From assembly GCF_052115025.1 (NCBI RefSeq), contig NZ_JBFRFW010000001.1, positions 124,001 through 188,000 of the forward strand: a stretch of DNA of 64,000 nucleotides, read 5' to 3'. The position numbers and the translations under genes are program-made. Below, in pieces: positions 1 through 8,182 of this stretch; positions within the stretch are counted from its first letter, which is position 1, and each line of letters starts with the position of its first letter. A model generated the notes under the pieces. It was given only the letters and a program-made list of their open reading frames with translations, was not told the origin of the DNA and did no database searches. The stretch is from Bradyrhizobium_A sp052115025. Lineage in GTDB: Bacteria; Pseudomonadota; Alphaproteobacteria; Rhizobiales; Xanthobacteraceae.

Positions 1-2
1 AG

Positions 3-314
3 TTCGGCGAGGTCGCGGTGCCGAACCAGTCGGGCCATGTCTATCTCGTCACCAACCGCCACGGCCAGCACCGACTGATCACGGTGTCGCGCCCGACCAT
101 CGTCGGCGAGATGTACGGCATCATCACGACGCTGCTCGCCGGCCGCGGCTCGTTGCTGACACCGATCGCCGCGCCGATCGCACTGCTGCCGCTCCGGCAC
201 GTCGCCGATGCGAGCTTCGGCCGCATCACCCCCGCAGATCCGCATTACGCCCTCTACCGCAGCCACCTGCAGCGCACCGTCGAGGAGCCTTTCGCGCTGT
301 TCGCCGGACGCTAG
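3..314 (+). CDS. C-terminal part of an unrecognised protein (cut by window edge)
   Basis: The frame is open from the left edge and ends in TAG at 312-314, giving about 103 visible residues. A GTG at codon 6 could be read as a start, but the frame continues upstream without a stop, so this is more likely the tail of a longer gene. The visible part has a hydrophobic middle (around GSLLTPIAAPIALLPL) and ends in FALFAGR. I do not recognise a family. It is codirectional with nothing nearby; the next gene faces it on the other strand, 18 bases away. Confidence 0.55.
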   Translation, partial: FGEVAVPNQSGHVYLVTNRHGQHRLITVSRPTIVGEMYGIITTLLAGRGSLLTPIAAPIALLPLRHVADASFGRITPADPHYALYRSHLQRTVEEPFALFAGR

Positions 315-332
315 GGCTGCGGGGAGCACGAG

Positions 333-1148
333 TCAGCGAAAATAGTCCGGCAGGGTGAAGCCGTCGTGGAAGCGGTCGGCCCGGATCGTCTGCTTGAAGC
401 CGTCGGAATGATAGGCGGCGACGATGTCGCCCGCCCACTCCGCATCGGCGTTGCCGCGGCGCACGGCGACGACATTGATGTAGGGCGCGCCCATCTTCTC
501 GAGGGCAATTGCCTCGGTCAGCTTCAGGCCGCTGTAGATGGCGAAATTTCCCTGCACCGCAGCATAGTCGACGTCGTCGAGAGCGCGCGGCGCCTGGGCA
601 TTCTCGAGCGGCACGATCTTGATGCCGCTGGGGTTCTTGATGACGTCGAGTTCGGTGACATCGACCGGATTGTTGTCCTTGATCTCGATCCACTTGAGGT
701 CGCGCAGGATCCACAGTGCGCGCTGCAGGTTAACCGGATCGTTCGGCACCGCGACCGTCATGCCCGGCTTTACCGCCGCATCGCGCGAATGCTTCTTCGA
801 ATACAGCCCCATCGGCGGCGTCGGCACCTGGACGATCCCGGCGAGATCGGTGCCGTTGCGCGCGTTGTAGGCGTTGAGGAACACCGTGTGCTGCATGATG
901 TTGGCGTCGATATCGTTGCGAAACACCGCGGTGTTCGCCTCCAGCCCGGTCGAAAACTCGTAGTAGCGCACCGTATAGCCCTTCTTCTTCAGTTCCGGCT
1001 CGATGCCGGCCTTGAAGCCGTCGACATAGGGACCGGGCACGAAGCCGACCTTGATCTCGGCCTTGGCAGCATCGCGCGCGGCCACGGGGCTCGACGCATT
1101 CAGAACAGCAAACAGGAACAACAACAGCAGACGCGCCGTCTTCGGCAT
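333..1148 (-). CDS. MetQ/NlpA-family substrate-binding protein
   Basis: This 271-residue protein belongs to the NlpA/MetQ family of binding proteins for D/L-methionine ABC importers. The core reads IKVGFVPGPYVDGFKAG near residue 32, and DANIMQHTVFLNAYNARNG follows, as expected for the family (ligand-contact region around QH). The start is set at MPKTARLL, which gives a clear Sec signal peptide of about 24 residues ending PVAA; an upstream Met at 1208 would put 20 polar residues before it. Unlike classical MetQ/NlpA there is no lipobox cysteine, so the protein should be soluble in the periplasm. No metN or metI lies beside it, so the partner transporter is unknown and the ligand is not settled. 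Confidence 0.85.
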   Translation of the reverse strand: MPKTARLLLLFLFAVLNASSPVAARDAAKAEIKVGFVPGPYVDGFKAGIEPELKKKGYTVRYYEFSTGLEANTAVFRNDIDANIMQHTVFLNAYNARNGTDLAGIVQVPTPPMGLYSKKHSRDAAVKPGMTVAVPNDPVNLQRALWILRDLKWIEIKDNNPVDVTELDVIKNPSGIKIVPLENAQAPRALDDVDYAAVQGNFAIYSGLKLTEAIALEKMGAPYINVVAVRRGNADAEWAGDIVAAYHSDGFKQTIRADRFHDGFTLPDYFR

Positions 1149-1393
1149 GATCGATTCTCGAATGAAGGGATGATTGCAGGCGATGAAGTCGGCAAAAGTG
1201 TAGGGCAACGCACGTGCAAGTCGACCAAATGGAAATCTAAATTTGTCCCGCAGGGTAGATAAATCGGCGCGCTTATGTTGGAGTGACGGAAGATGTTGAT
1301 CTCTTGCTGCTCCGGCGGTGACATTCAGTCACATCAGGATATTTCAAGACCTGCCGGATAGCGGCAGCATTCGAAACACCAGGGGAACGTTTG

Positions 1394-1891
1394 ATGTCGA
1401 GATCCTTTGCCGCCATGCTGGCTCTGCTCACCGCCCTTGTCGTCTCGCTGTCATCGGCGCATGGCCAGACGCCAACGCCGGATACCGAGGCCGCAGCGCG
1501 CGAGCTGGTCAGCACCATGAAGCTCACCGATCAATTCATGGCGGTGATGCCGGCCCTCATCAAGACCATGAAGCCGGCCATCGTGCAGAACCGCCCCAAT
1601 GTCGAACGCGATTTCGACGCCATCACCCCGATCCTGATGCAGGGCATGGCGGCCCATCTGGACGAGTTCGCGAACGCTGTCGTAGCGGTCTATGTCAGCA
1701 ATTTCACCGCCGACGAACTGCGTGCCGCCACGGCGTTCTATCGCACGCCGGCCGGACAGAAGTTCCTGGCAAAGAACCCGCTGGTGATGCAGCAGACGAT
1801 GGTGCTCGGCCAGAAGATCGGTCAGTCGATCGGAGCCGACATCCGACAGAAGATGATCGACGAATTGCGCAAGAAGGGCCACTCGATATAG
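1394..1891 (+). CDS. DUF2059 periplasmic protein
   Basis: A 165-residue exported protein with an N-terminal signal peptide (about 22 residues, ending AHGQ) and a DUF2059-type C-terminal half: the stretch FTADELRAATAFYRTPAGQK, around residues 110-130, is the family hallmark. The ATG at 1394 is preceded by AGGGGA at a good distance; the TTG one codon upstream is less likely. The function of DUF2059 proteins is unknown. It is followed 56 bases later by a murein transglycosylase on the same strand, so both may be envelope proteins expressed together, but that is inference. Confidence 0.8.
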   Translation: MSRSFAAMLALLTALVVSLSSAHGQTPTPDTEAAARELVSTMKLTDQFMAVMPALIKTMKPAIVQNRPNVERDFDAITPILMQGMAAHLDEFANAVVAVYVSNFTADELRAATAFYRTPAGQKFLAKNPLVMQQTMVLGQKIGQSIGADIRQKMIDELRKKGHSI

Positions 1892-1947
1892 TGCACGCCG
1901 CCGCCCTGCTCCCCGCCTCTTAACGCTCCGACGGTGTGACTGCTGAC

Positions 1948-3174
1948 ATGATCCGTTCTCTCCTCATCCTCACGCTTTCGGTCATCGTACTGGGAGCACG
2001 GCCGGCCGCGGCACAGAACGGCGCCAGCTGCCATGGCGGCATGAGCTTTGGCCGCTTTGTCGAACAGCTCAAGCAGGACGCAGCCCAGGCCGGCGTATCG
2101 CAGCGTGCCATCGCGGCAGCCGCGCCAAGCCTCGTCTACGACCAGGGCATCGTCAATCGCGACCGCGGCCAGCGCGTGTTCGGCCAGATCTTCACCGAAT
2201 TCGCCGGCCGTATGGCGGCGACCTACCGCATGCAGCAGGGGCAGGCGATGATCCGCAGCCACGCGCAGGCGTTCGCCCGCGCGGAGAAGGAATATGGCGT
2301 GCCGCCGGCGGTGATCGCGGCGTTCTGGGGCCTGGAGAGTGATTTCGGCGTCAACATGGGCAACCTGCCGACGCTGCGCTCGCTGGTGTCGCTGGCTTAC
2401 GACTGCCGCCGGGCGCAGATGTTCCACGACGAAACCATCTCGGCGCTCAAGATCATCGACCGCGGCGACCTCACGCCTTCGGAGATGATCGGATCATGGG
2501 CCGGCGAGCTCGGGCAGACACAGTTTCTGCCGTCGCACTACGTCAACTACGCGGTGGATTATGACGGCGACGGCCGGCGCGACCTGCTGCACAGTGCGGC
2601 CGACGTCATCGGCTCGACAGCCAACTACATCGCCACCGGACTGAAGTGGCGGCGTGGCGAACCCTGGCTGCAGGAGGTGCGGGTTTCCGCCAACGTGCCT
2701 TGGGATCAAGCCGACCTCACCGTCAAACATCCGCGGTCGCAGTGGGCGCAATGGGGCGTGACCTATGCCGACGGTCGCCCGCTGCCGAACGACGCGCTGC
2801 CGGCGTCGCTGCTGCTGCCGATGGGACGCTCAGGACCGGCGTTTCTCGCCTATGCCAACTTCGCCGCCTACACCGAGTGGAACAACTCGCTGATCTATTC
2901 GACCACCGCCGCGTACCTCGCCACCCGCATCGCCGGCGCGGCGCCGATGCGCAAGCCGGCTGCGCCGGTCGCCCAATTGCCGTTCGCCGAGATCCGCGAG
3001 ATGCAGCAGATCCTCACGCGGCAGGGCTTCAATGTCGGCAAGGTCGACGGCGTGCTGGGCCAACAGAGCCGCAGCGCGGTGAAGGCGATGCAGATCAAGT
3101 TCGGCCTGCCGGCGGACTCCTGGCCGACGGCGGAGCTGCTGGCGCGGCTGCGTGGCGGCAGCGCGATGCGGTGA
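1948..3174 (+). CDS. MltB-type lytic murein transglycosylase with peptidoglycan-binding domain
   Basis: This 408-residue periplasmic enzyme is predicted to cleave the MurNAc-GlcNAc bond of peptidoglycan with formation of 1,6-anhydroMurNAc. A signal peptide (MIRSLLIL to about ARPAAA) is followed by an SLT_2/MltB catalytic domain; the catalytic Glu is E130 in FWGLESDFG, and GELGQTQFLPSHY is the second family motif. Residues about 345-405 form a PG_binding_1 domain (EIREMQQILTRQGF, GVLGQQSRSAV). There is no lipobox, so it is of the soluble type seen in alphaproteobacteria. I chose ATG 1948 over the in-frame GTG at 1936 because the signal peptide begins there. Confidence 0.9.
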   Translation: MIRSLLILTLSVIVLGARPAAAQNGASCHGGMSFGRFVEQLKQDAAQAGVSQRAIAAAAPSLVYDQGIVNRDRGQRVFGQIFTEFAGRMAATYRMQQGQAMIRSHAQAFARAEKEYGVPPAVIAAFWGLESDFGVNMGNLPTLRSLVSLAYDCRRAQMFHDETISALKIIDRGDLTPSEMIGSWAGELGQTQFLPSHYVNYAVDYDGDGRRDLLHSAADVIGSTANYIATGLKWRRGEPWLQEVRVSANVPWDQADLTVKHPRSQWAQWGVTYADGRPLPNDALPASLLLPMGRSGPAFLAYANFAAYTEWNNSLIYSTTAAYLATRIAGAAPMRKPAAPVAQLPFAEIREMQQILTRQGFNVGKVDGVLGQQSRSAVKAMQIKFGLPADSWPTAELLARLRGGSAMR

Positions 3175-3210
3175 CGAATACGGCTCGGTGCCACGCTTTG
3201 TTTTCAGCGT

Positions 3211-3310
3211 CATCACCGGGCCGTCGCGCGCAGCGCCGGGACCCGATGATCCAGCTCGGAATCTTCGTTGTTCTGCGAGCCAAATGGATTGCCGGATCAA
3301 GCGCGGCAGT
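3211..3310. repeat. Degenerate intergenic palindromic repeat
   Basis: The 208-base gap between the transglycosylase and the tetR gene contains the pieces ATCACCGGG, CCGGGACCCGATGAT and, about 60 bases on, GGATTGCCGGATCAAG. These resemble a worn version of the GC-rich mirror-type repeats common between genes in Bradyrhizobium and relatives. No intact long stem is left. No gene is seen here. Confidence 0.3.
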
Positions 3311-3382
3311 GCCCCATTGGGTGCGGCGAGTCCCGAACCACATGAAAGGGCGCCGGTCCCTCGAACATGACCGCGATCACCG

Positions 3383-4012
3383 CTACCGCGGCGCAAGCCC
3401 ATGGGCGATGAAATCGTACGTCGCCTCGGCCGCTTCCTCGAACGAGGCCTTGGTCTCCCACAGCGCATAGCGGCGGCCGGCAAGGTCGCACACCCCCATC
3501 AGAGCCCAGGCCCGCACCTCGGCGTCGCCCGGCGAGATCTGGCCGCGTGCCGCGGCCGCTTCCATCGCCGTCCGGTAGGCCGCGGCGAAGTCGTTGTAGT
3601 AGCGGCGGTAGGCAGCTTCGTCGACGAACTGCGATTCCGCCACGACACGATAGAGGTTCGGATTCTTGCGGACGAAATCAAAGAAAGCATGGACGCCGCG
3701 GCGCTCGACCTCGAGGCGATCGTCGATGCCGGAGGTGGCGAGGGTCAGCGAGCGGCGCAGGCGACGCCCCATGCGCAGCACCAGCTCACGCAGCACGTCC
3801 TCCTTGGTGCGGAAGTACACATAGAAGGTGCCCTGCGCGACTTCGGCTTCCTGAGTAATGGACACGACCGACGTGTCGGCGAAGCCGCGCTCGCCGATCT
3901 GCCGCTCCGCCGCGGCGAGAATGCGCTGGCGTGTCCGCTCGCCACGGCTGGTCTTCGGCACCGGATTGGGCGCCGGATCGGACTCCGGGGACGCATCGCT
4001 CGCCGTCACCAT
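3383..4012 (-). CDS. TetR/AcrR family transcriptional regulator
   Basis: A 209-residue TetR-type repressor. The helix-turn-helix lies at about residues 24-70 (RTRQRILAAAERQIGERGF, then QEAEVAQGTFYVYFRTKEDV), preceded by a loose, acidic, Pro-rich N-terminus. The C-terminal ligand domain gives no hint of effector. It is divergent from the livK-type ABC operon starting at 4191, with 178 bases between, so it most likely controls that importer and hydrolase and itself. Local autoregulation is inferred from layout only. Confidence 0.88.
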   Translation of the reverse strand: MVTASDASPESDPAPNPVPKTSRGERTRQRILAAAERQIGERGFADTSVVSITQEAEVAQGTFYVYFRTKEDVLRELVLRMGRRLRRSLTLATSGIDDRLEVERRGVHAFFDFVRKNPNLYRVVAESQFVDEAAYRRYYNDFAAAYRTAMEAAAARGQISPGDAEVRAWALMGVCDLAGRRYALWETKASFEEAAEATYDFIAHGLAPR

Positions 4013-4190
4013 CGGGTTTTATGACTCGTCCACAATGCGCGGGACGCTGCTGCCCCGTCGGTGTTGATTTTTTCCATCCCGCGATCCCGGTCGCTTGACG
4101 GCGTTCCCTCGACCCGATACGCATAGCCGAAACATGAAACATGAATCAAGTGTCAAGTTAAGGACATTCGAGCGTAACTGGAGGGAGAAA
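4013..4190. promoter_or_regulatory. Divergent promoter region, tetR / ABC importer operon
   Basis: This 178-base spacer must hold both promoters. Near 4131-4157 it has short direct repeats (GAAACAT GAAACAT GAATCAA) followed by TCAAGTGTCAAG, an AT-richer patch in otherwise GC-rich DNA. A TTGACG box begins near 4095. No clean TetR palindrome could be picked by eye. The binding-protein gene has a strong Shine-Dalgarno, GGAGGGA, just before 4191. Confidence 0.3.
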
Positions 4191-5378
4191 ATGACCATCC
4201 TGCGGACGATATTTCTGGCCGGCACCCTGATCGGCGCCGCGGCCGGCGCGGCCCACGCCGACGACCTCAAGATCGCGCTGATCTACGGCAAGACCGGCCC
4301 GCTCGAAGCCTATGCCAAGCAGACCGAGACAGGCCTGCGCATGGGCTTTGAATACGCCACCAAGAACACCATGGCGGTGGATGGCCGGAAGATCGTCATC
4401 ATCACCAAGGACGACCAGGGCAAGCCGGACCTCTCCAAGGCCGCTCTCGCCGAAGCCTACCAGGACGACAAGGCGGATATCGCCATCGGCACCACCTCCT
4501 CGGCCGCGGCGCTCGCCGACCTCCCCGTGGCGGAAGAGAACAAGAAGATCCTGATCGTCGAGCCGGCGGTCGCCGACCAGATCACCGGCGAGAAGTGGAA
4601 CAAGTACATCTTCCGCACGGCGCGCAACTCGTCGCAGGACGCCATCGCCAACGCGGTGGCGATCGGCAAGCCCGGCGTCACCATCGCAACGCTGGCGCAG
4701 GACTATGCTTTCGGCCGTGACGGCGTCGCCGCCTTCAAGGAAGCCCTGGCCAAGACCGGTGCGACGCTCGCGACCGAAGAATACGTCCCGACCAACACCA
4801 CCGACTTCACCGCCGCCGCCCAGCGCCTGTTCGATACGCTGAAGGACAAGCCCGGCCGCAAGATCATCTGGGTGATCTGGGCCGGCGCCGGCGATCCCTT
4901 GACCAAGCTGCAGGACATGGACCCGAAGCGCTACGGCATCGAGCTGTCCACTGGCGGCAACATCCTGCCCGCGCTCGCTGCCTACAAGCGCCTGCCGGAC
5001 ATGGAAGGCGCGACCTATTACTACTATGCGATCCCCAAGAACCCGATCAACGACTGGTTCGTCGCCGAGCACCAGAAGCGCTTCAACGCGCCGCCGGACT
5101 TCTTCACCGCGGGCGGCTTTGCCGCGGCGATGGCCGTGGTCACCGCCGTCGAGAAGGCCAAGTCCACCGACACCGAGAAACTGATCGCGGCGATGGAAGG
5201 CATGGAGTTCGACACGCCCAAGGGCAAGATGGTGTTCCGCAAGGAAGATCATCAGGCACTGCAGAGCATGTACCACTTCAAGGTCAAGGTCGATCCGAAC
5301 CTCGCCTGGGCCGTCAACGAGCCGGTGCGCGAGCTCAAGATCGAGGACATGACCATCCCGATCAAGAACAAGCGGTAA
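4191..5378 (+). CDS. ABC transporter substrate-binding protein, LivK type
   Basis: A 395-residue periplasmic binding protein of the Leu/Ile/Val (type I PBP, peripla_BP_6) class, the ligand-capturing part of the importer encoded just downstream. It has a Sec signal peptide ending AHAD (about residue 24) and the typical opening IALIYGKTGPLEAYAKQTETG. I chose ATG 4191 because it follows GGAGGGAGAAA and starts the signal peptide; the frame is open upstream but without a second signal. The ligand is not determinable: such proteins bind amino acids, amides, or aromatic acids. It is separated by 307 bases of repeat DNA from the ATPase genes. Confidence 0.9.
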   Translation: MTILRTIFLAGTLIGAAAGAAHADDLKIALIYGKTGPLEAYAKQTETGLRMGFEYATKNTMAVDGRKIVIITKDDQGKPDLSKAALAEAYQDDKADIAIGTTSSAAALADLPVAEENKKILIVEPAVADQITGEKWNKYIFRTARNSSQDAIANAVAIGKPGVTIATLAQDYAFGRDGVAAFKEALAKTGATLATEEYVPTNTTDFTAAAQRLFDTLKDKPGRKIIWVIWAGAGDPLTKLQDMDPKRYGIELSTGGNILPALAAYKRLPDMEGATYYYYAIPKNPINDWFVAEHQKRFNAPPDFFTAGGFAAAMAVVTAVEKAKSTDTEKLIAAMEGMEFDTPKGKMVFRKEDHQALQSMYHFKVKVDPNLAWAVNEPVRELKIEDMTIPIKNKR

Positions 5379-5391
5379 GCACACATCGCCC

Positions 5392-5649
5392 CGTCATGGC
5401 CGGGCAGCGCGATCCGTCTTCGACGGATCGCCATGACCAAGGTCTCCCGGCCATCCACGTCTTCCTTGCCGGACCGCATGCAAGACGTGGATGCGCGGAT
5501 CACGCCCGCGCATGACGCCGGGTTTGCAGAACCGGAACTCCTCCCCTCATCCTGAGGAGCCCGCACAGCGGGCGTCTCGAAGGATGAGGCCGGCACCGTG
5601 AGTGGCCTCATGGTTCGAGACGGCGCTTTCGCGCCTCCTCACCATGAGG
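5392..5649. repeat. Cluster of three GC-rich palindromic intergenic repeats
   Basis: The 307-base gap between the binding protein and its first ATPase gene (5379-5685) holds no gene but three hairpin units. Unit A (5392-5517) is bounded by CGTCATG and CATGACG, with inner stems GATCCGTC/GACGGATC (5411-5429) and ATCCACGTCTT/AAGACGTGGAT (5453-5492). Unit B (5545-5589) pairs CCTCATCCT with AGGATGAGG and GCCCGC with GCGGGC. Unit C (5606-5649) pairs CCTCATGG with CCATGAGG and GGCGC with GCGCC. Such units resemble the dispersed intergenic repeats of Bradyrhizobium and Rhodopseudomonas. Inside an operon they may lower or buffer downstream expression or protect mRNA ends. Confidence 0.75.
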
Positions 5650-5685
5650 AATTGAGACAACGAGCCATCGGACGACAGCGCCGCC

Positions 5686-6453
5686 ATGACCCTCACCCTC
5701 GAAACGCGCGACCTCACCATCCGCTTCGGCGGCCATGTCGCGGTCGACCATGTGAGCTGCAGTTTCCGCCCGGGCGAGCTGACCGCCATCGTCGGGCCGA
5801 ACGGTGCCGGCAAGACCACCTACTTCAACCTGATCTCCGGCCAGTTGCCCGCGAGCGAGGGCCAGGTGCTGCTGGGCGGCGCCGACATCACCAAATTCTC
5901 CGCACCGCTGCGCACCCGTGCCGGCCTCGGTCGCGCCTTCCAGCTCACCAACCTGTTTCCCAACCTGACCGTCGAGGAGAACGTGCGCCTCGCGGTGCAG
6001 GCCGCGAGCGGCATTCACTACGACATGCTGCGGCCCTGGATGAAGCGCGGCGATCTGATCGCCCGCGCCGACACCATCCTCGACAGTGTCGCCCTCGGCA
6101 GCCGCCGCGGCGTCGCCGCCACCGCGCTGTCCCACGGCGACCAACGCAAGCTCGAGGTCGCGCTGATGATGGCGCTGGAGCCGAAGGTCTTCATGTTCGA
6201 CGAACCGACCGCCGGCATGAGCGTCGACGAGGTCCCCGTGGTGCTGGACCTGATCGCGCGGCTGAAGCAGGACAAAAGCAAGATCATTCTCCTCGTCGAG
6301 CACAAGATGGACGTGGTGCGCTCGCTCGCCGACCGCATCATCGTGCTGCACAACGGCCGTCTCGTCGCCGATGGCCCGCCGGCCGAGGTGATCGCCTCGC
6401 CGATCGTGCAGGAGGCCTATTTGGGCATCGCGCCCGGAAAGAGCGCGGCATGA
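5686..6453 (+). CDS. ABC transporter ATP-binding protein, LivG type
   Basis: A 255-residue cytoplasmic ATPase of the branched-chain amino acid importer family. Walker A is GPNGAGKTT (residues 37-45), the signature loop is LSHGDQ (148-153, a modest variant of LSGGQ common in LivG), and Walker B is VFMFDEP (168-174), followed by a switch His in LLVEHKMD. The C-terminal IVQEAYLG is the LivG-specific tail. Its stop overlaps the next start (ATGA), so LivG and LivF are translationally coupled. Confidence 0.92.
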   Translation: MTLTLETRDLTIRFGGHVAVDHVSCSFRPGELTAIVGPNGAGKTTYFNLISGQLPASEGQVLLGGADITKFSAPLRTRAGLGRAFQLTNLFPNLTVEENVRLAVQAASGIHYDMLRPWMKRGDLIARADTILDSVALGSRRGVAATALSHGDQRKLEVALMMALEPKVFMFDEPTAGMSVDEVPVVLDLIARLKQDKSKIILLVEHKMDVVRSLADRIIVLHNGRLVADGPPAEVIASPIVQEAYLGIAPGKSAA

Positions 6454-7172
6454 CCGATCTTCTCACCCTCGCCGGCATCCACACCCATATCGGCCGCTAC
6501 CACATCCTGCAGGGCGTCGACCTCGCCGTCGCCAGCGGCCGCGTCACCATGCTGCTCGGCCGCAACGGCGCCGGCAAGACCACGACGCTGCGCACCATCA
6601 TGGGGCTATGGCCCGCGTCCAGCGGCAGCGTCACCCTCGGCGGCACGCGCATCGAAAGCCGGCCGACACCCGAGATCGCCAGCAGCGGCGTCGGTTATGT
6701 GCCCGAGACCATGGCGGTGTTCTCCGACCTTACGGTGAAGGAGAACCTGATCCTCGCCGCGCGCAACGGCCCGCTGGACGAGGCCCAGCTCACCTGGATT
6801 TTCCAGTTCTTCCCGGCGCTCAAGAAGTTCTGGCTGTCGCGTGCCGGCACGCTGTCCGGCGGGCAGAAGCAGATGCTGTCGATCGCCCGCGCCATCATCG
6901 AGCCGCGCAAGCTGCTGCTGATCGACGAGCCCACCAAGGGCCTTGCGCCCGCCATCGTGGTGGCGCTGATCGACTGTCTCGCCGAGATCAAGCGCCGCGG
7001 CGCCACCATCCTGCTGGTGGAACAGAACTTCCGTGTCGCGCAGCAGCTCGGCGACGACGTCGCCGTCATGGACAACGGTCGCATCGTCCATCGCGGCGAG
7101 ATGGCCGCGCTCGCCGCCGATACCGCGCTGCAGGAACGTTTCCTCGGCCTCAGCCTGGAGGCACATCAATAA
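6450..7172 (+). CDS. ABC transporter ATP-binding protein, LivF type
   Basis: The second ATPase (240 residues) of the same importer. It shows Walker A GRNGAGKTT (37-45), signature LSGGQ (135-139), Walker B LLLIDE (155-160) and the LivF-type ending ERFLGL. The ATG at 6450 overlaps the livG-type stop by four bases, and its own stop TAA shares a base with the next ATG (TAATG), so the ATPases and permeases are one translational unit. It pairs with the LivG-type subunit as a heterodimer. Confidence 0.92.
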   Translation: MTDLLTLAGIHTHIGRYHILQGVDLAVASGRVTMLLGRNGAGKTTTLRTIMGLWPASSGSVTLGGTRIESRPTPEIASSGVGYVPETMAVFSDLTVKENLILAARNGPLDEAQLTWIFQFFPALKKFWLSRAGTLSGGQKQMLSIARAIIEPRKLLLIDEPTKGLAPAIVVALIDCLAEIKRRGATILLVEQNFRVAQQLGDDVAVMDNGRIVHRGEMAALAADTALQERFLGLSLEAHQ

Positions 7173-8182
7173 TGACCGACACAACTGCCGACGACGTCCT
7201 GCCGAAACCGCCGCGCGATTTCATCCCGGTGCTGCTGCCGATCGCCCTCGCGCTCGCGATGCTGCCGCTGATCGGCTCGACCTCGTCGTGGGTCACGCTC
7301 ACCGTTGCCAGCCTCGCCATGGGCATGATGATTTTCATCATGGCCTCCGGCCTGACGCTGGTGTTCGGCCTGATGGACGTCCTCAACTTCGGCCACGGCG
7401 CCTTCATCGCGGTCGGCGCCTATGTCGCGGTGCTGATTCTCGGGCCGCTCGCGCCCTGGCTGCAGGCTGATTCGCTGTGGAGCAACCTCGCTGCGCTGCT
7501 GCCTGCCGCCGTGCTGGCGATGGGAGTGTCTGGTGCGCTCGGCCTGGTGTTCGAGCGCGTGCTGATCCTGCCGGTGTATGGCAACCACCTCAAACAGATC
7601 CTGATCACCATGGGCGGCCTCATCGTCGCCGAACAGGCGCTCTATGCGATCGCCGGCCCGGCGCAGATCCCGCTGCCGCTGCCGACAGCGCTGCGCGGCT
7701 CGTTCATCGTCGGCGATATCGCTATTGCCAGGTACCGCGTGCTGGCGATGGTCGTGGGCCTCATCGTCTTCGTCGGCATGCAGCTCGTGCTCAATCGCAG
7801 CAAGATCGGTCTCCTGATCCGCGCCGGCGTCGAGAACCGCGAAATGGTGGAAGCGCTGGGCTATCGCATCAAGCGCCTGTTCCTCGGTGTGTTCATGGTC
7901 GGCTCGGCGCTCGCCGGCCTCGGCGGCGTGATGTGGGGGCTCTACCGCGAGCAGATCCACGCCTCGATGGGCGCCGACCTGATGGTGCTGATCTTCATCG
8001 TGGTGATCATCGGCGGCCTCGGCTCGGTCGGCGGTTGCTTCATCGGCGCGATCCTGGTGGCGATGGTCGCCAACTATGGCGGCTTCCTGCTGCCAAAGCT
8101 CGCGCTCGTCTCCAACATCCTGCTGATGGTCGCCATCCTGATGTGGCGGCCGCGCGGCCTCTATCCGGTGACCACCCGATGA
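7172..8182 (+). CDS. ABC transporter permease, LivH type
   Basis: A 336-residue inner-membrane permease with about eight to nine membrane segments. The motif GLMDVLNFGHGAFIAVGAYV near residues 65-85 is the LivH hallmark (NFAHG/NFGHG loop), and VVIIGGLGSVGGCFIGAI near residue 275 is the conserved late-membrane motif that includes the EAA-like region. It is tightly packed between the LivF and LivM genes and forms the pore with LivM. Confidence 0.92.
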   Translation: MTDTTADDVLPKPPRDFIPVLLPIALALAMLPLIGSTSSWVTLTVASLAMGMMIFIMASGLTLVFGLMDVLNFGHGAFIAVGAYVAVLILGPLAPWLQADSLWSNLAALLPAAVLAMGVSGALGLVFERVLILPVYGNHLKQILITMGGLIVAEQALYAIAGPAQIPLPLPTALRGSFIVGDIAIARYRVLAMVVGLIVFVGMQLVLNRSKIGLLIRAGVENREMVEALGYRIKRLFLGVFMVGSALAGLGGVMWGLYREQIHASMGADLMVLIFIVVIIGGLGSVGGCFIGAILVAMVANYGGFLLPKLALVSNILLMVAILMWRPRGLYPVTTR

